A DNA stretch of 64,000 nucleotides from JAHEGP01 sp963751595 (GTDB taxonomy: Bacteria > Pseudomonadota > Gammaproteobacteria > Pseudomonadales > JAHEGP01): positions 1-64,000 of the forward strand of contig CAVVVC010000012.1 of the NCBI GenBank assembly GCA_963751595.1, in the 5' to 3' direction. Position numbers and translations under genes: made by a program. The notes under the pieces are model-generated. The model worked only from the letters and a program-made list of their open reading frames with translations, was not told the DNA's origin and ran no database searches. Positions 1 to 9,514 of this stretch are shown in pieces (position 1 is the stretch's first letter; each line of letters starts with the position of its first letter).

Positions 1-21
1 AAGGACAGAATCACCGGCCCT

Positions 22-1857
22 GTGAAGAAACTGCTTGCCGTGTTCCTGGCCGGGGTCGTGGCGGTTTTGTTGCAAGCCTGTGCCACGACGCCCGCACCGT
101 CCTGCGAAGCAGGTACATTGCCCGCGGCCCGTTGCCCCGCACCGGGCGCGGTAGACGACGCATTCATCTCGGAACTGCTCGACCGACGCCAGTGGTATTC
201 GTCCCGGGACCTCCGCGAGCTCGCGATTGAGCCCACGGAAACGGCCCGGACATACGAAACTCCGATACAGAACGCCGTCGGTAAACTGGTGCCTCCGACC
301 GATACCGGCGCACTTGACTCGCTGGCGCTGAAGATCTGGATGATCGAGCAGGCACGTCATACCGTGGACGCGGCCTACTATATTTTCAAGGACGACCTCG
401 CCGGTTATGCCGTGCTGGGCGCGCTTTGCGATGCAGTGATTCGCGGCGTGGACGTCCGCCTGATTGTCGACGCAGGCGGTTCATTCAGTCTTCCGAAGTC
501 CGCGCTCAGAATGCTGGACGCCTGCGAGGAGGACGCCGGATATATGACGAACGCCGAGGGCCTTCCGACCCGGCAACGTGCCCGCGTCCAGGTCGTTGTG
601 TTCAACGCGCTGACCAATTTTTCCGCCAGTCCCAATCGCCGTTCCCACGACAAGTTGCTGATTACGGATGGGCAATTCGGGGAGCAGGCATACCTCATCA
701 CGGGAGGGCGGAACATCGCGCTCGACTACTACGGGCTCACCGAAGCCGGTGAATTTGATCCCAAGGCCTACCGCGATCTCGAAATACTGTTACGGCCCGT
801 AGTGGTTCCCGATGAGCCAAGTGTCGGGGAGCTGACCAGTGGGTACTTCAGCCTGCTGTTCCTGTTCAAGGCTAACCGCCTGCTCGAGGCGGTCAATACC
901 GATAATGCCCGCATCATTTACCAATCGGAGCGCGCCCGGGCACGTGAGGCGTTGGCGAAACTGAAAAGCTTCCCGATAATGCAGCAACGCTTCGCAGAGA
1001 TTTCGGATTTCATGTCCGAGGGTTTTTTGCCGGCGGACGTTCTGCTGGCCCAGCAAATGTCGCACGTTGTCGACAAGCGAGTCGTGCGTGACGCAATCGC
1101 GAACCTCCAGAGTAGTCCCAATTCCATCCTTTTCGTCCTGGATAAAATCCTGGACAGAACGGACGCTGCCGGAAACTCGCGCATCTGCTCGCCCTACCTG
1201 TTTCTGGCGCGCTACGAGGACTCCGATGGCACGGTGATCCTCGACGAGGCAGCCTCGATTCGGGCCTATATCGATTCACATCCGGATGCCGAAATCGAAA
1301 TCTTGACCAATTCGGCGATGACCTCGGACAACTTTCCGGCTCAGTCCGTCATCGATTTCGACATGGCGCCCCGCCTGCTGCTCGATCCGGAACTGCAGGA
1401 GCGTTGGCTGGATCTGAAATCGAAGGATGAAACGATCGCCGAGCTGACCAGCAGCGACGAGTGGCGGCGACAGGTGGGCCACCCGCGAATACGCATCTAC
1501 CAGACTGGTCTTAATGACTCTGACCTGTTCCCGGGCGGTACCGAGACTTATGGCAAGCTGCATGCCAAGTTCTGGGTGGCCGAGCCTTACGGATTTGTCG
1601 GCACGACCAACTTCGACTATCGCTCACGGCTATATAACAGCGAAATGGGCTATTTCTTCCACGCCGGGCCGCTGGCCGAAGACCTGGGTTCCGTGTTCGA
1701 GGACATCAAGGCGCGATCCTACCGTTGGGGTTCACCGGAATGGCTGCAAATGCGCAAAAACCTGATGGAGCTGGGTGGTGTGAAAGGACAGACGCTGCGC
1801 AGGCAGCGAACCATATTCAAGACCTTGCGCGCCACGGGACTCGAATGGCAATTCTGA
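22..1857 (+). CDS. Phospholipase D-like lipoprotein (cardiolipin synthase/ClsC-like), paralog 1
   Basis: Predicted outer- or inner-membrane lipoprotein of 611 residues with two phospholipase D catalytic modules. The N-terminus is a short basic, hydrophobic leader ending in a lipobox (LQAC, Cys about residue 20). The first HxK motif is in SHDKLLITDG (about residue 211) and the second in KLHAKFWV (about residue 516), followed by the usual GTTNFDYRS segment. PLD-family enzymes of this layout transfer or hydrolyse phosphatidyl groups, as ClsC/YmdC does in cardiolipin synthesis; the substrate here is not shown by sequence. A closely similar paralog lies in opposite orientation at 3657-5594, and an HAD phosphatase and an EEP-fold hydrolase sit between them. 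The family is seen directly; a role in membrane lipid remodelling is inference. Confidence 0.85.
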   Translation: MKKLLAVFLAGVVAVLLQACATTPAPSCEAGTLPAARCPAPGAVDDAFISELLDRRQWYSSRDLRELAIEPTETARTYETPIQNAVGKLVPPTDTGALDSLALKIWMIEQARHTVDAAYYIFKDDLAGYAVLGALCDAVIRGVDVRLIVDAGGSFSLPKSALRMLDACEEDAGYMTNAEGLPTRQRARVQVVVFNALTNFSASPNRRSHDKLLITDGQFGEQAYLITGGRNIALDYYGLTEAGEFDPKAYRDLEILLRPVVVPDEPSVGELTSGYFSLLFLFKANRLLEAVNTDNARIIYQSERARAREALAKLKSFPIMQQRFAEISDFMSEGFLPADVLLAQQMSHVVDKRVVRDAIANLQSSPNSILFVLDKILDRTDAAGNSRICSPYLFLARYEDSDGTVILDEAASIRAYIDSHPDAEIEILTNSAMTSDNFPAQSVIDFDMAPRLLLDPELQERWLDLKSKDETIAELTSSDEWRRQVGHPRIRIYQTGLNDSDLFPGGTETYGKLHAKFWVAEPYGFVGTTNFDYRSRLYNSEMGYFFHAGPLAEDLGSVFEDIKARSYRWGSPEWLQMRKNLMELGGVKGQTLRRQRTIFKTLRATGLEWQF

Positions 1858-1951
1858 ACCCAGCGGAATTGCCAGGTCGACGCCATACCATGATGTTTTT
1901 CGGTAGGCCCGTGCCGTACCGAAGGGCCGTGTTTGTCCGACGGCGCCTGCA

Positions 1952-2572
1952 GTGCGGGTCGGGCCCGGGATCATGCACGCAATAAAAATACCAGCGGTGG
2001 GCTGGCTGTTACTCTTTCTGTTTTTGACCATGGCCGGCGTAGCGATATTCCGCAGCGTCGACGAGCCGGAGCTGGCAACGGATGTGCAGTCAGAATGTGT
2101 GGTATTCGACATCGACGGAACCCTTACGCCGAAAGTCCTGTCCATTAAGACCGCTCGGGAGGGCGCTGCAACCGCTGTTCGGGCGTTTGCCGATTCGGGA
2201 TACCTCATCCTCTACCTTAGCGCCCGAATTCCGCTGTTGCAGGGAGGTATTCGCGATTGGCTCGAGGAGAACGGGTTCCCGCCGGGCAGGCTGCACCTGA
2301 CCGAATCGCGCGACGACCGGAAAGATCACGCCGCGTTCAAGAAACGGGTGCTGGAGGCCTACAAAGCGGGCGGCTGTGACTTCGTCGCCGCCTTCGGCGA
2401 CTCCAGTTCCGATTTTGAAGCCTACGCGAGCGTCGGAATAAGCCCACAGCGTATCTTCGCACTTAAACGCGAGGGCAAGAAAACCTGCCAAACCGGCGCC
2501 TGGGCCGGGTGTTACGCGACTTGGGGCGAACAGATGGACACGATCTCCGACCTGGTCCGGGCATCGGACTGA
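1952..2572 (+). CDS. Membrane-anchored HAD phosphatase, LNS2/phosphatidate-phosphatase-like
   Basis: HAD-superfamily hydrolase of about 200 residues with one N-terminal membrane segment (VGWLLLFLFLTMAGVAI). The HAD motifs are visible: FDIDGTLT (motif I, nucleophile Asp), LYLSAR (motif II), the Lys of DRKDHAAFK (motif III) and FGDSSSDFEAY (motif IV). The arrangement resembles the LNS2 domain of lipins and PITPs, whose members act on phosphatidate. It lies 94 bases downstream of the PLD-like gene in the same direction, so it could remove the phosphate from PLD-produced phosphatidate (inference). The longest frame starts with GTG at 1952; the ATG at 1973 is an equally good start and still keeps the membrane segment. 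Confidence 0.7.
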   Translation: MRVGPGIMHAIKIPAVGWLLLFLFLTMAGVAIFRSVDEPELATDVQSECVVFDIDGTLTPKVLSIKTAREGAATAVRAFADSGYLILYLSARIPLLQGGIRDWLEENGFPPGRLHLTESRDDRKDHAAFKKRVLEAYKAGGCDFVAAFGDSSSDFEAYASVGISPQRIFALKREGKKTCQTGAWAGCYATWGEQMDTISDLVRASD

Positions 2573-2705
2573 TCTGCGCAGGTAAAGTCAGGTTGCGGGC
2601 CGGGGTACGATTGGGGCGAATTGCGGCCTGAGGTGTATTGCGTTTGCAGAAGGCAGACGAGTCATGCCGGTTACAGGTTGGTCGCAGGAACCCTGAACAG
2701 GCCCG

Positions 2706-3581
2706 TTACTGACGGTCCTTCCAACTCAGCTCTGCAATCACCATGAGATGGTCCGAGACCACTTCGTCGCTCACACGATAACCCGAAAACTTGAGTTCAC
2801 TCGAGATCAGTATCCAATCCAGGCGATCGGACTTGTAGGTGGCGAGGTCTGCGGATTTCGGCTGGAAGACGACCATGCCGGCTCTTTCTACCAGGTTGCG
2901 CACGACCGAGTCTTCTCCTCCCCAGCCCTCGTTGAAGTCGCCCATGATAACCAGGGGGCGCATCTCGCTTTGCGCCAGATTAAGCAGCACGTCCAGCTGT
3001 CTATCGCGCGCCGATTTGCGCAGGAAGTCCAGGTGTACAGAAACCAGCCGGATCGGACGAACCCGGCCATTGTGTCGCCACCGAATCGTTGCTGCTACGA
3101 ATCCCTTGGTCGTCGTCGGCGGGGTGCTTTCAAAATCGACCACGTGTGGTCTGTGCAGTGGTGTGCCTGAGAGGAGCCCCGTACCGAATCGGTAAAGCCA
3201 TGTCTGTGCGTGCATGCCCAGAGCCGCGCAACGCAATCCGCTTTCATTCATCAGCCTCGCGGCGTGGTCGAATTGCCCGGACCACAGGGAGTCGACGTCC
3301 AGTTCCTGTAAAGACACGACATCCACGCGTTCGGCAGCGACCAGGCGCGCAACCGCATCGAGATTGCTCTCCATACGGCCGCGGCCGACAAACAGCTGGT
3401 TGATCGCAGTGCCGCGGGCATGAGCGATATTCAACGTGGCCACGCGCAGCGTTTCACCTTCGATTACTTCTGGCAATGCTTCGTCTCCATTGCAGCCTGC
3501 CGCTGACACCGCTCCGACCCAGAACACACCAAGAATGATCAGAAGAATTCTTGGCATCGCTGCTAATCGCCCCTCAGCCAT
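2706..3581 (-). CDS. Endonuclease/exonuclease/phosphatase (EEP) family protein, exported
   Basis: EEP-fold metal-dependent phosphodiesterase of about 291 residues. The fold's signature residues are all present in order: ATLNIAH (Asn), LQELD (metal-binding Glu), SVHLDF (His), MGDFNEG (Asp/Asn), LDWILIS, and a terminal SDHLMV with the catalytic His. An alternative ATG at 3557 places a hydrophobic signal sequence directly at the N-terminus, ending near AAGC, so the protein is exported and may be a lipoprotein. The family spans nucleases, sphingomyelinases and inositol phosphatases, and sequence alone does not decide the substrate. Its place between two PLD-like genes favours a lipid phosphodiester substrate (inference). 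Confidence 0.7.
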   Translation of the reverse strand: MAEGRLAAMPRILLIILGVFWVGAVSAAGCNGDEALPEVIEGETLRVATLNIAHARGTAINQLFVGRGRMESNLDAVARLVAAERVDVVSLQELDVDSLWSGQFDHAARLMNESGLRCAALGMHAQTWLYRFGTGLLSGTPLHRPHVVDFESTPPTTTKGFVAATIRWRHNGRVRPIRLVSVHLDFLRKSARDRQLDVLLNLAQSEMRPLVIMGDFNEGWGGEDSVVRNLVERAGMVVFQPKSADLATYKSDRLDWILISSELKFSGYRVSDEVVSDHLMVIAELSWKDRQ

Positions 3582-3656
3582 AACGTGGTTTGGTCATGCG
3601 GGGTTTACACGTTCCTGGGGCAGAATCACGGCTCTGACGGGGGCTCTGATAACAGC

Positions 3657-5537
3657 TCAAAACTCCCATTCGAGCCCTGTGGCTCGCAGTGTCTTGAATA
3701 TCGTTCGCTGCCGGCGTAGCGTCTGGCCTTTAACTCCCCCCGCAGCTTTCAGGTTCTCGCGCATTTGCAGCCACTCCGGAGAACCCCAGCGGTAGGACTG
3801 CGATTTCAGTTCCTCGAACACGGCATTGAGATCTTCCGCCAGCGGCTCGGCTTCGAAGAAGTAGCCCATCTCGCTGTTGTACAACCTTGATCGGTAGTCG
3901 AAGTTGGTCGTGCCGATGAATCCGTAGGGCTCGGCTAGCCAGAACTTGGCATGCAGCTTGCCATAGGTCTTGGTCCCCCCGGGAAACAGATTGGAATCGT
4001 TAAGGCCTGACTGGTAGATGCGTATTCGCGGATGGCTGACCTGCCGCTTCCAGGCGTCGCTGTTGGTTAACTCGGCACGCGTTTCGTCTTCTGATCCCAG
4101 CTCCAGCCAGCGCTGCCGCAGTTCGGCATCCAGGAGCAGTCGCGGCGCCGTGTCGAAGTCGATGACGGACTGTGCCGGAAAGTTGTCCGAGGTCATCGCC
4201 GAATTGGTCATAATTTCGATCTCGGCGTCCGGATTCGCATCGATATACGCCCGGATCGCATCCGCTTCGTCTACGACGACCTGGCCGTCCGAGTCCTCGT
4301 AGCGCGCCAGAAAGAGGTAGGGCGAGCAGATACGCGATTGCCCGCCAGCGGATGTCTGGCTCAGGACCTCATTGAGAACGAACAGGACGGAGTTGGGGCT
4401 GTTCAGATAGTTGTCCACCGCATCGCGCACAACCCGCTTGTCGACGACATGCGACAACTGTTCGACCAGCCGGACCCTGGTCTCGACGAAGCCCTCGCTC
4501 GTGTACTCAGGCATTCTCGCGAACCGTTCGCGCATCGCTGGAAACTGCTTGAGTTTTGCCAGCGCCTCGCTCGCGCGGGTCCGCTTCGAACGGTACCTTG
4601 CCCGGGCAGGCCCGTTGTCATGTGCCTCGAGCAGGTGATTGCCCTTGAACAGGAACAGCGCGCCGAAGTATCCACTGGTCAATACGCCGATATCGTCTTT
4701 ATCGGGAGCGTCGGCGGGACGTAACAGCAGCTCCACATCACGATAGGTCAGGGGGTCGAATTCACCGGCTTCGGTAAGCCCGTAGTAGTCGAGGGCAATG
4801 TTCCGTCCCCCCGTGATAAGGAGTGCTTTATCTGCAAAGTCCCCGTCCGTAATCAGCAGCTTGTCATGTGAGCGACGGTTGGGACTGGCGGACAGGTTGG
4901 TCAGCGCATTGAAGACGGCAACCTGGACGCGCGCACGTTGTGGCGTCGGCTGGCCCTCGGCATTCCTGATGTACCCGGCGTCTTCCTCACAGGAATCCAG
5001 CATCCTCAGGGCCGACTTTGGAAAGCTGAAGGACCCCACTGCATCAACGACGAGGCGAACGTCCACGCCACGAATCACGGCGTCGCACAAGGCGCCCAGC
5101 ACCGCCTGTCCGGCAAGATCGTCTTTGTAGATGTAGTAGATCGCATCCACGGTATGGCGCGCCTGCTCGATCATCCAGATCTTCAGCGCGAGCGAATCCT
5201 GGGAGCCGTCGTCCGTGGGAGGAATCACCTTCCCGACCGCGTTATTGACTGGTATATCGAACGTGCGTGCCACTTCGGCGGGTTCGATTCCGACCTCTCC
5301 GAGTTCCCGGGAATCGTACCACTGGCGTCGTTTCGCCAGGTCCGCTATGAACGGGTCGTCGACCGCTCCAGGTTCAGGGCAATTGGCAGTGGGTGCGTTG
5401 GTTGCTTGGCAATTCGGTTCGACATCGGTGTCACAGGCCTGGAGCACGAACGCCATCAATCCGGCAAGCACCAGGGCCCGTGTCATCGATGAGTGCCCGT
5501 CATTTCTTTTTTTTGGTTGGTTATTCACTCTCGACAT
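3657..5537 (-). CDS. Phospholipase D-like lipoprotein, paralog 2
   Basis: Paralog of the gene at 22-1857, alike along the whole length and nearly identical over the last 60 residues. It carries the same two catalytic modules (SHDKLLITDG and KLHAKFWL) and the GTTNFDYRS segment. The frame stays open back to 5594. I prefer 5537, just after the stop of the upstream permease gene, or 5486, where the next Met gives a leader ending in the lipobox LQAC. The gene follows the AI-2E-type permease with almost no gap, so the two are probably co-transcribed. The opposite orientation of the two paralogs makes a long inverted repeat around the HAD and EEP genes. Confidence 0.85.
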   Translation of the reverse strand: MSRVNNQPKKRNDGHSSMTRALVLAGLMAFVLQACDTDVEPNCQATNAPTANCPEPGAVDDPFIADLAKRRQWYDSRELGEVGIEPAEVARTFDIPVNNAVGKVIPPTDDGSQDSLALKIWMIEQARHTVDAIYYIYKDDLAGQAVLGALCDAVIRGVDVRLVVDAVGSFSFPKSALRMLDSCEEDAGYIRNAEGQPTPQRARVQVAVFNALTNLSASPNRRSHDKLLITDGDFADKALLITGGRNIALDYYGLTEAGEFDPLTYRDVELLLRPADAPDKDDIGVLTSGYFGALFLFKGNHLLEAHDNGPARARYRSKRTRASEALAKLKQFPAMRERFARMPEYTSEGFVETRVRLVEQLSHVVDKRVVRDAVDNYLNSPNSVLFVLNEVLSQTSAGGQSRICSPYLFLARYEDSDGQVVVDEADAIRAYIDANPDAEIEIMTNSAMTSDNFPAQSVIDFDTAPRLLLDAELRQRWLELGSEDETRAELTNSDAWKRQVSHPRIRIYQSGLNDSNLFPGGTKTYGKLHAKFWLAEPYGFIGTTNFDYRSRLYNSEMGYFFEAEPLAEDLNAVFEELKSQSYRWGSPEWLQMRENLKAAGGVKGQTLRRQRTIFKTLRATGLEWEF

Positions 5538-5538
5538 T

Positions 5539-6582
5539 TCATTCTCCGTATTCCTTCGCTGCCATGCCCCAGACAGAGATGAACAAGGCAGCAATCATCG
5601 GGCCGATGACTACACCGGCGAGCCCGAACAGGACGAGCCCCCCGAGGGTAGAAACGAGCACCAGGTAGTCTGGCATACGAGTGTCGCGGCCGACAAGAAC
5701 CGGGCGCAGCACGTTGTCCGCCAAGCTGATGAAAACACCGCCGACAATGAGCAGGATGGCACCCTGAACATACTGCCCGACTGCGAAAAAGTAAAGAGTG
5801 GCCGGCATCCACACCAGGGCTGGGCCAACGGCGGGAACGACGCTCAGGAGCACCATGAGCACACCCCAGAGCGCTGCCGAGGGAATGCCAAGCGCCGCGA
5901 AGGCGATGCCGCCGATCGCTCCCTGGACGACGCCAATGATGGCTGTGCCCTTTATCGTCGCACGTGAAACCTCGACAAAGCGCATGAGCAACTCCTGCTT
6001 CTTGTCTTCGTCGAGCGGAACGGCCAGGATCGCTGCGTCGAGAATGCGTCGGCCGTCACGGAACATGAAAAACAGGATGTAGAGCATCAGCGTGAACATG
6101 AGCGAGAACTGCACGATGTTCTGGCCAAAGCCCACCAGGATGTTGGCCAGGAACTGGCTCACCCGCAGGGCGAACGACGATGCCATGGCACGCATTTTCT
6201 CGGCGTCAATGCCTATCGATTCGAGCCATGACACCACGACGGGGAGTTTCGCATTGAACCAGTCGAAAACGGCGCCGACATCGATTTCGCCGCTGCGGAT
6301 ATTTGCGTACAACCCGGCGGCCTCGCTGGCGACGACCGAAACGATCCACGTAATGGGGATAATCGCGACAAGCAAAACGACGACGAGCGTCACGCCAGAT
6401 GCGACGGTCTCGCGTCCTCCCAACCGACCCTTGATGGAGTTGTAGGTCGGGAAGAAAACGATCCCGAGCACAGTCGCCCAGAAGATCGGTTGAATGAATT
6501 CGCCAATCAGCCAGAAGAAAGCGAGCGTGACGATCAGCAGCAGAATGCTGAAGAATGCGCGCTGCGTAGCCTTAGCGGTCAT
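5539..6582 (-). CDS. AI-2E family transporter (PerM/YdiK type)
   Basis: Integral membrane protein of 347 residues with the usual pattern of the AI-2E/UPF0118 family: two N-terminal membrane helices, a third near residue 65-85, a soluble stretch of about 100 residues, then four to five closely spaced helices from about residue 150 to the C-terminus. The segment VPAVGPALVWMPATLYFF and the late LADNVLRPVLVG are characteristic. Members have been linked to autoinducer-2 export or to Na+/H+ exchange; neither is shown here. Full length for the family. Confidence 0.85.
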   Translation of the reverse strand: MTAKATQRAFFSILLLIVTLAFFWLIGEFIQPIFWATVLGIVFFPTYNSIKGRLGGRETVASGVTLVVVLLVAIIPITWIVSVVASEAAGLYANIRSGEIDVGAVFDWFNAKLPVVVSWLESIGIDAEKMRAMASSFALRVSQFLANILVGFGQNIVQFSLMFTLMLYILFFMFRDGRRILDAAILAVPLDEDKKQELLMRFVEVSRATIKGTAIIGVVQGAIGGIAFAALGIPSAALWGVLMVLLSVVPAVGPALVWMPATLYFFAVGQYVQGAILLIVGGVFISLADNVLRPVLVGRDTRMPDYLVLVSTLGGLVLFGLAGVVIGPMIAALFISVWGMAAKEYGE

Positions 6583-6999
6583 GGCGTTTGCCCGTTACGG
6601 GGCGCAGCCAGGCGAGTGACCCGAACCCTGTCGATGGCGCCGGTGATTCTTCTGACGGCGAGTTCATAGCTCGAGTTTGACTACCCTTGGCCGGAATTGC
6701 AATCCCCTCCGCCGCCACGGACAGCACCCTGGGCAATGAGGTCGAGACGGCAAATGTGGCATACTCTGTCACTGACCCCCTATTGATGGAACAGCGCCTG
6801 ACAATATCTGCATACAAATAATCGCATGCGACTGGATGCATGACTGTATTTTGAAAAATCAAGCTTGAGCTTTATACGCTTGGAGGGCTGCGCTTCCTTC
6901 GAACAAATAGACCTGAGGCAATTTAAAGCAAATGCAGTGATGGGTTAACACCCGCTTTCCCAGACACCAAAATGCTTGCACTAAAAGCAGGAGGTGGAT
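6583..6999. other. Intergenic region without recognisable gene
   Basis: About 417 bases between the permease gene and the IS3 scrap. It presumably holds the minus-strand promoter of the permease/PLD pair. I see no convincing coding frame, RNA gene or clear hairpin. Confidence 0.4.
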
Positions 7000-7131
7000 A
7001 TGTTGCACAAGCGGTACACCAGCGAGTTCAAAGAAAAAGCGGTCAAGCAGGTTATCGAGTGTGGCGGGCAAGGACACGCCGTGCTCGCCAATGAGAACGT
7101 TAAAACAGTGAGGAGTTTGAAATGCCCTTGA
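7000..7131 (+). pseudogene. IS3-family transposase OrfA fragment (N-terminus only)
   Basis: An ATG frame of 43 codons starting MLHKRYTSEFKEKAVKQVIE, which matches the conserved beginning of IS3-type OrfA helix-turn-helix proteins. The similarity stops after about 25 codons, where the frame runs into the leader of hdeD and terminates 10 bases inside that gene. No inverted repeats or OrfB remain, so this is a dead scrap, and its 3' end was recruited as the hdeD leader including the AGGAG at 7111-7115. Confidence 0.6.
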
Positions 7132-7676
7132 CAGAAACCATCAAGAAAGACGCAAAGACCTCGAAATGGGTCGGAATTTTTTTGTTAATAGCCGGATTCC
7201 TGGCCCTTATCGCGCCACTCGGCGCCGGACTTTCCTTAACCATCATGATCGGCGTACTGCTGCTATTCAGTGGTGTTGCCCAGCTCCTGCTGGTTTTCAA
7301 GGCAGGCTCCTTTGGTGAAGGCATCCTGCTCGCGATCTTAGCGATACTCAGCCTGATCGCCGGTGCGTACATGATATCGCAGCCGGTAGCCGCGCTGGCC
7401 ACGTTGACCCTCTTCCTCGCGGCTTATTTTGTCGCCAGCGGCGTGGTTCAGGTCATCGGCGCCTTCGGGGCGAAGCCTCAGCAGGGATGGGGTTGGCTGC
7501 TGTTTAGTGGCGTAGTCTCCATGATTCTCGGCGTGATGCTCTGGCGACAATTCCCGTTGTCGGGTATCTGGGCCGTCGGCACCCTGGTCGGTATCCAGCT
7601 CATGATGAGCGGCTGGACACTGATTGCCGTTGGTGGCCTCGCCAAGAGTGCCGTACAGAAAGTCGGCTACTCGTAA
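7122..7676 (+). CDS. hdeD: HdeD family acid-resistance membrane protein (DUF308)
   Basis: Membrane protein of 184 residues with six predicted helices in three hairpins, as in HdeD/DUF308 proteins. Typical segments are IAGFLALIAPLGAGLSLTI, the AYMISQPVAALATLTLFLA stretch and the final GIQLMMSGWTLIAVG. The start ATG at 7122 follows an AGGAG six bases upstream. HdeD contributes to acid and membrane stress tolerance in enterics; the exact activity is unknown. It is preceded by an IS3 scrap, so its native promoter may have been replaced. Confidence 0.85.
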   Translation: MPLTETIKKDAKTSKWVGIFLLIAGFLALIAPLGAGLSLTIMIGVLLLFSGVAQLLLVFKAGSFGEGILLAILAILSLIAGAYMISQPVAALATLTLFLAAYFVASGVVQVIGAFGAKPQQGWGWLLFSGVVSMILGVMLWRQFPLSGIWAVGTLVGIQLMMSGWTLIAVGGLAKSAVQKVGYS

Positions 7677-8050
7677 GCCGCGACTCATTCACATATATTG
7701 GCTCGCTCGGAGATTGGCCAGCTCTCAGACATGAGTGCATCATGAACAGAATACGACTGAGTAGAGTTTTATGGCTCGCAGTCGCGACATGGTGTCATCG
7801 GCAGCGCTTGCCCAGAAAGCCGGTCTCAGTAAAGCAGATCCGATCGAGCGACTAACGATGGCTTCGCCGTCGCTATCAGGGGTAATGGCATCGAACTCGG
7901 CATTATGTACTTCACCAAGCCGAGGCCGAGGTACTGTTTTCGGGGGTGCTAGCGATAACCTCGAGGCAACCCGGGGTGACCTTTCATTTCGCGATGATCG
8001 CAACTACCAGATAGCGGGAGCGATAATGGCCGTTTCAACCCGGCATGAGT
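7677..8050. other. Intergenic region between convergent hdeD and cls
   Basis: About 374 bases. A plus-strand frame runs from 7771 to 8085, but it has no ribosome site, no family resemblance and enters the 3' end of cls, so I treat it as chance. No clear terminator hairpin was seen. Confidence 0.35.
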
Positions 8051-9514
8051 TCACTGAATCGGTGCCGTCAGCCGCGCGAGTTTGACCGCGAAGCGGAACC
8101 ACCACGGCTTGGTGTCATACTCGCCGGGCTGCATCAGCCTTGACTTGGCGAAGTCGGCCTCGAGCATGTGCTCGATCTCGGCCGTGAAATCGCCATCTAC
8201 GATCAGCGCGGTGATCTCGAAGTTGAGACGGAAGGAACGGTTGTCGAAGTTGGCCGTGCCGACGGTGGAGACCTCGTCGTCGACAAGCATCACTTTCTGG
8301 TGCAGGAAGCCGTCCTGGTAGCGGTAGAAGTCGACGCCGGTGCTGGCGGACTCGTCGAAGTATGAAAAGGCGGCCAGCCAGGTTGCGAGGTGGTCAGGTG
8401 TGTCGGGGATCAGAATTCGTACATCGACCCCGCGCAGGCCGGCGAGCTGGAGCGCGGTGATCACAGGCCGGTCGGGGACGAAATAGGGGCTGGCAATCCA
8501 GATACGTTCCTGCGCGCTGTTGATCGCATGCACGAACATCAGATTGGCGGTCTCGAGTTCGTCGGCCGGGCCGGTGGGAAGGATCAGAACCGGGATATCA
8601 CCGTCCTCGGAGGGCACCGGATTCCACGACAGATCCAGCCAGTGTTCGCTCGCCCAATACCAGTCCTCAGCGAACGAGAGCTGAGCACCGAGTGCTGCCG
8701 GGCCCTCGATCCGCATATGAGTGTCACGCCAATGACCGAACTTCGGATCACGGCCCAGATACTCGTCGCCCACGTTAAGGCCGCCGACCCATGCCTCCTT
8801 GCCGTCCACCACCACGATCTTGCGGTGGTTGCGGAAGTTGATCTGGAACCGGTTACCGGGCCCCTTCTGGGTATGGAAGTTGTAGACCTCGACACCGGCC
8901 TGACGCAGATCATCCATGTAAGCCTGGGGAAGGTCATGGCTGCCCATCTCGTCGTAGAGGAAAAAAACCCGCACCCCGGCCTGAGCCTTTTTGATTAGGT
9001 GCGCTTTGACCTGTCGCCCGATCTCGTCGTCGTGGACGATGAAGAACTGGAAAAGGATGTACTCTTCGGCGGCATCGATCCCCTTGAGAAGGCTGGCAAA
9101 GGTGGTGTCGCCATCGATCAGAAGCTCCAGGGAGTTGCCGCGCAGAAACGGCATGCCCGCGAGGCCGACCGCCGCCCGGGCAGCAGGGCTGATCTTATCC
9201 ATCGGCAGCGCGTAGTCGAGAGCCTGGTCGATGGCCGCCTGTTCCAGTCCGGCGATCTCCTCCATCTCGTCCTGCCGCGAGCTGACGTAACCCTGGAACC
9301 TGCTTCTTCCCAGTACCCAGTACGCCGGCACCGCCACGTAGGGGATCGTGTTCAACGAAACCGCCCATGCGACGGCGCCCTGTTCGGTGCGCGCGCTCAT
9401 GATGGCGTGAATCGAAGACAACAGGCCCAGAACGTGAAAAAGGATAATAATTGCCGAAATCATCCGGCGCCTGTTTGGCTTCTTCGGAACGAGTATTTCC
9501 TTGTTCTCGGTCAT
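8051..9514 (-). CDS. cls: Cardiolipin synthase
   Basis: Cardiolipin synthase of 487 residues, the usual length for the ClsA type. Two N-terminal membrane helices (about residues 17-60, PLDc_N) precede two PLD modules: NHRKIVVVDG with GGLNVGDEY (about residue 230) and FLHQKVMLVDD with GTANFDNRS (about residue 408). The enzyme condenses two phosphatidylglycerols, or phosphatidylglycerol with another phospholipid, to cardiolipin at the inner membrane. Its start overlaps the stop of the upstream gene by four bases (ATGA), so translation is coupled. Confidence 0.92.
   Translation of the reverse strand: MTENKEILVPKKPNRRRMISAIIILFHVLGLLSSIHAIMSARTEQGAVAWAVSLNTIPYVAVPAYWVLGRSRFQGYVSSRQDEMEEIAGLEQAAIDQALDYALPMDKISPAARAAVGLAGMPFLRGNSLELLIDGDTTFASLLKGIDAAEEYILFQFFIVHDDEIGRQVKAHLIKKAQAGVRVFFLYDEMGSHDLPQAYMDDLRQAGVEVYNFHTQKGPGNRFQINFRNHRKIVVVDGKEAWVGGLNVGDEYLGRDPKFGHWRDTHMRIEGPAALGAQLSFAEDWYWASEHWLDLSWNPVPSEDGDIPVLILPTGPADELETANLMFVHAINSAQERIWIASPYFVPDRPVITALQLAGLRGVDVRILIPDTPDHLATWLAAFSYFDESASTGVDFYRYQDGFLHQKVMLVDDEVSTVGTANFDNRSFRLNFEITALIVDGDFTAEIEHMLEADFAKSRLMQPGEYDTKPWWFRFAVKLARLTAPIQ

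Noticed and set aside
6859..7077. Minus-strand frame of 72 codons upstream of hdeD
   Set aside because: It overlaps the IS3 OrfA scrap in antisense and has no supporting signals.
7771..8085. Plus-strand frame of 104 codons between hdeD and cls
   Set aside because: No ribosome site or family resemblance, and it runs into the 3' end of cls on the other strand.
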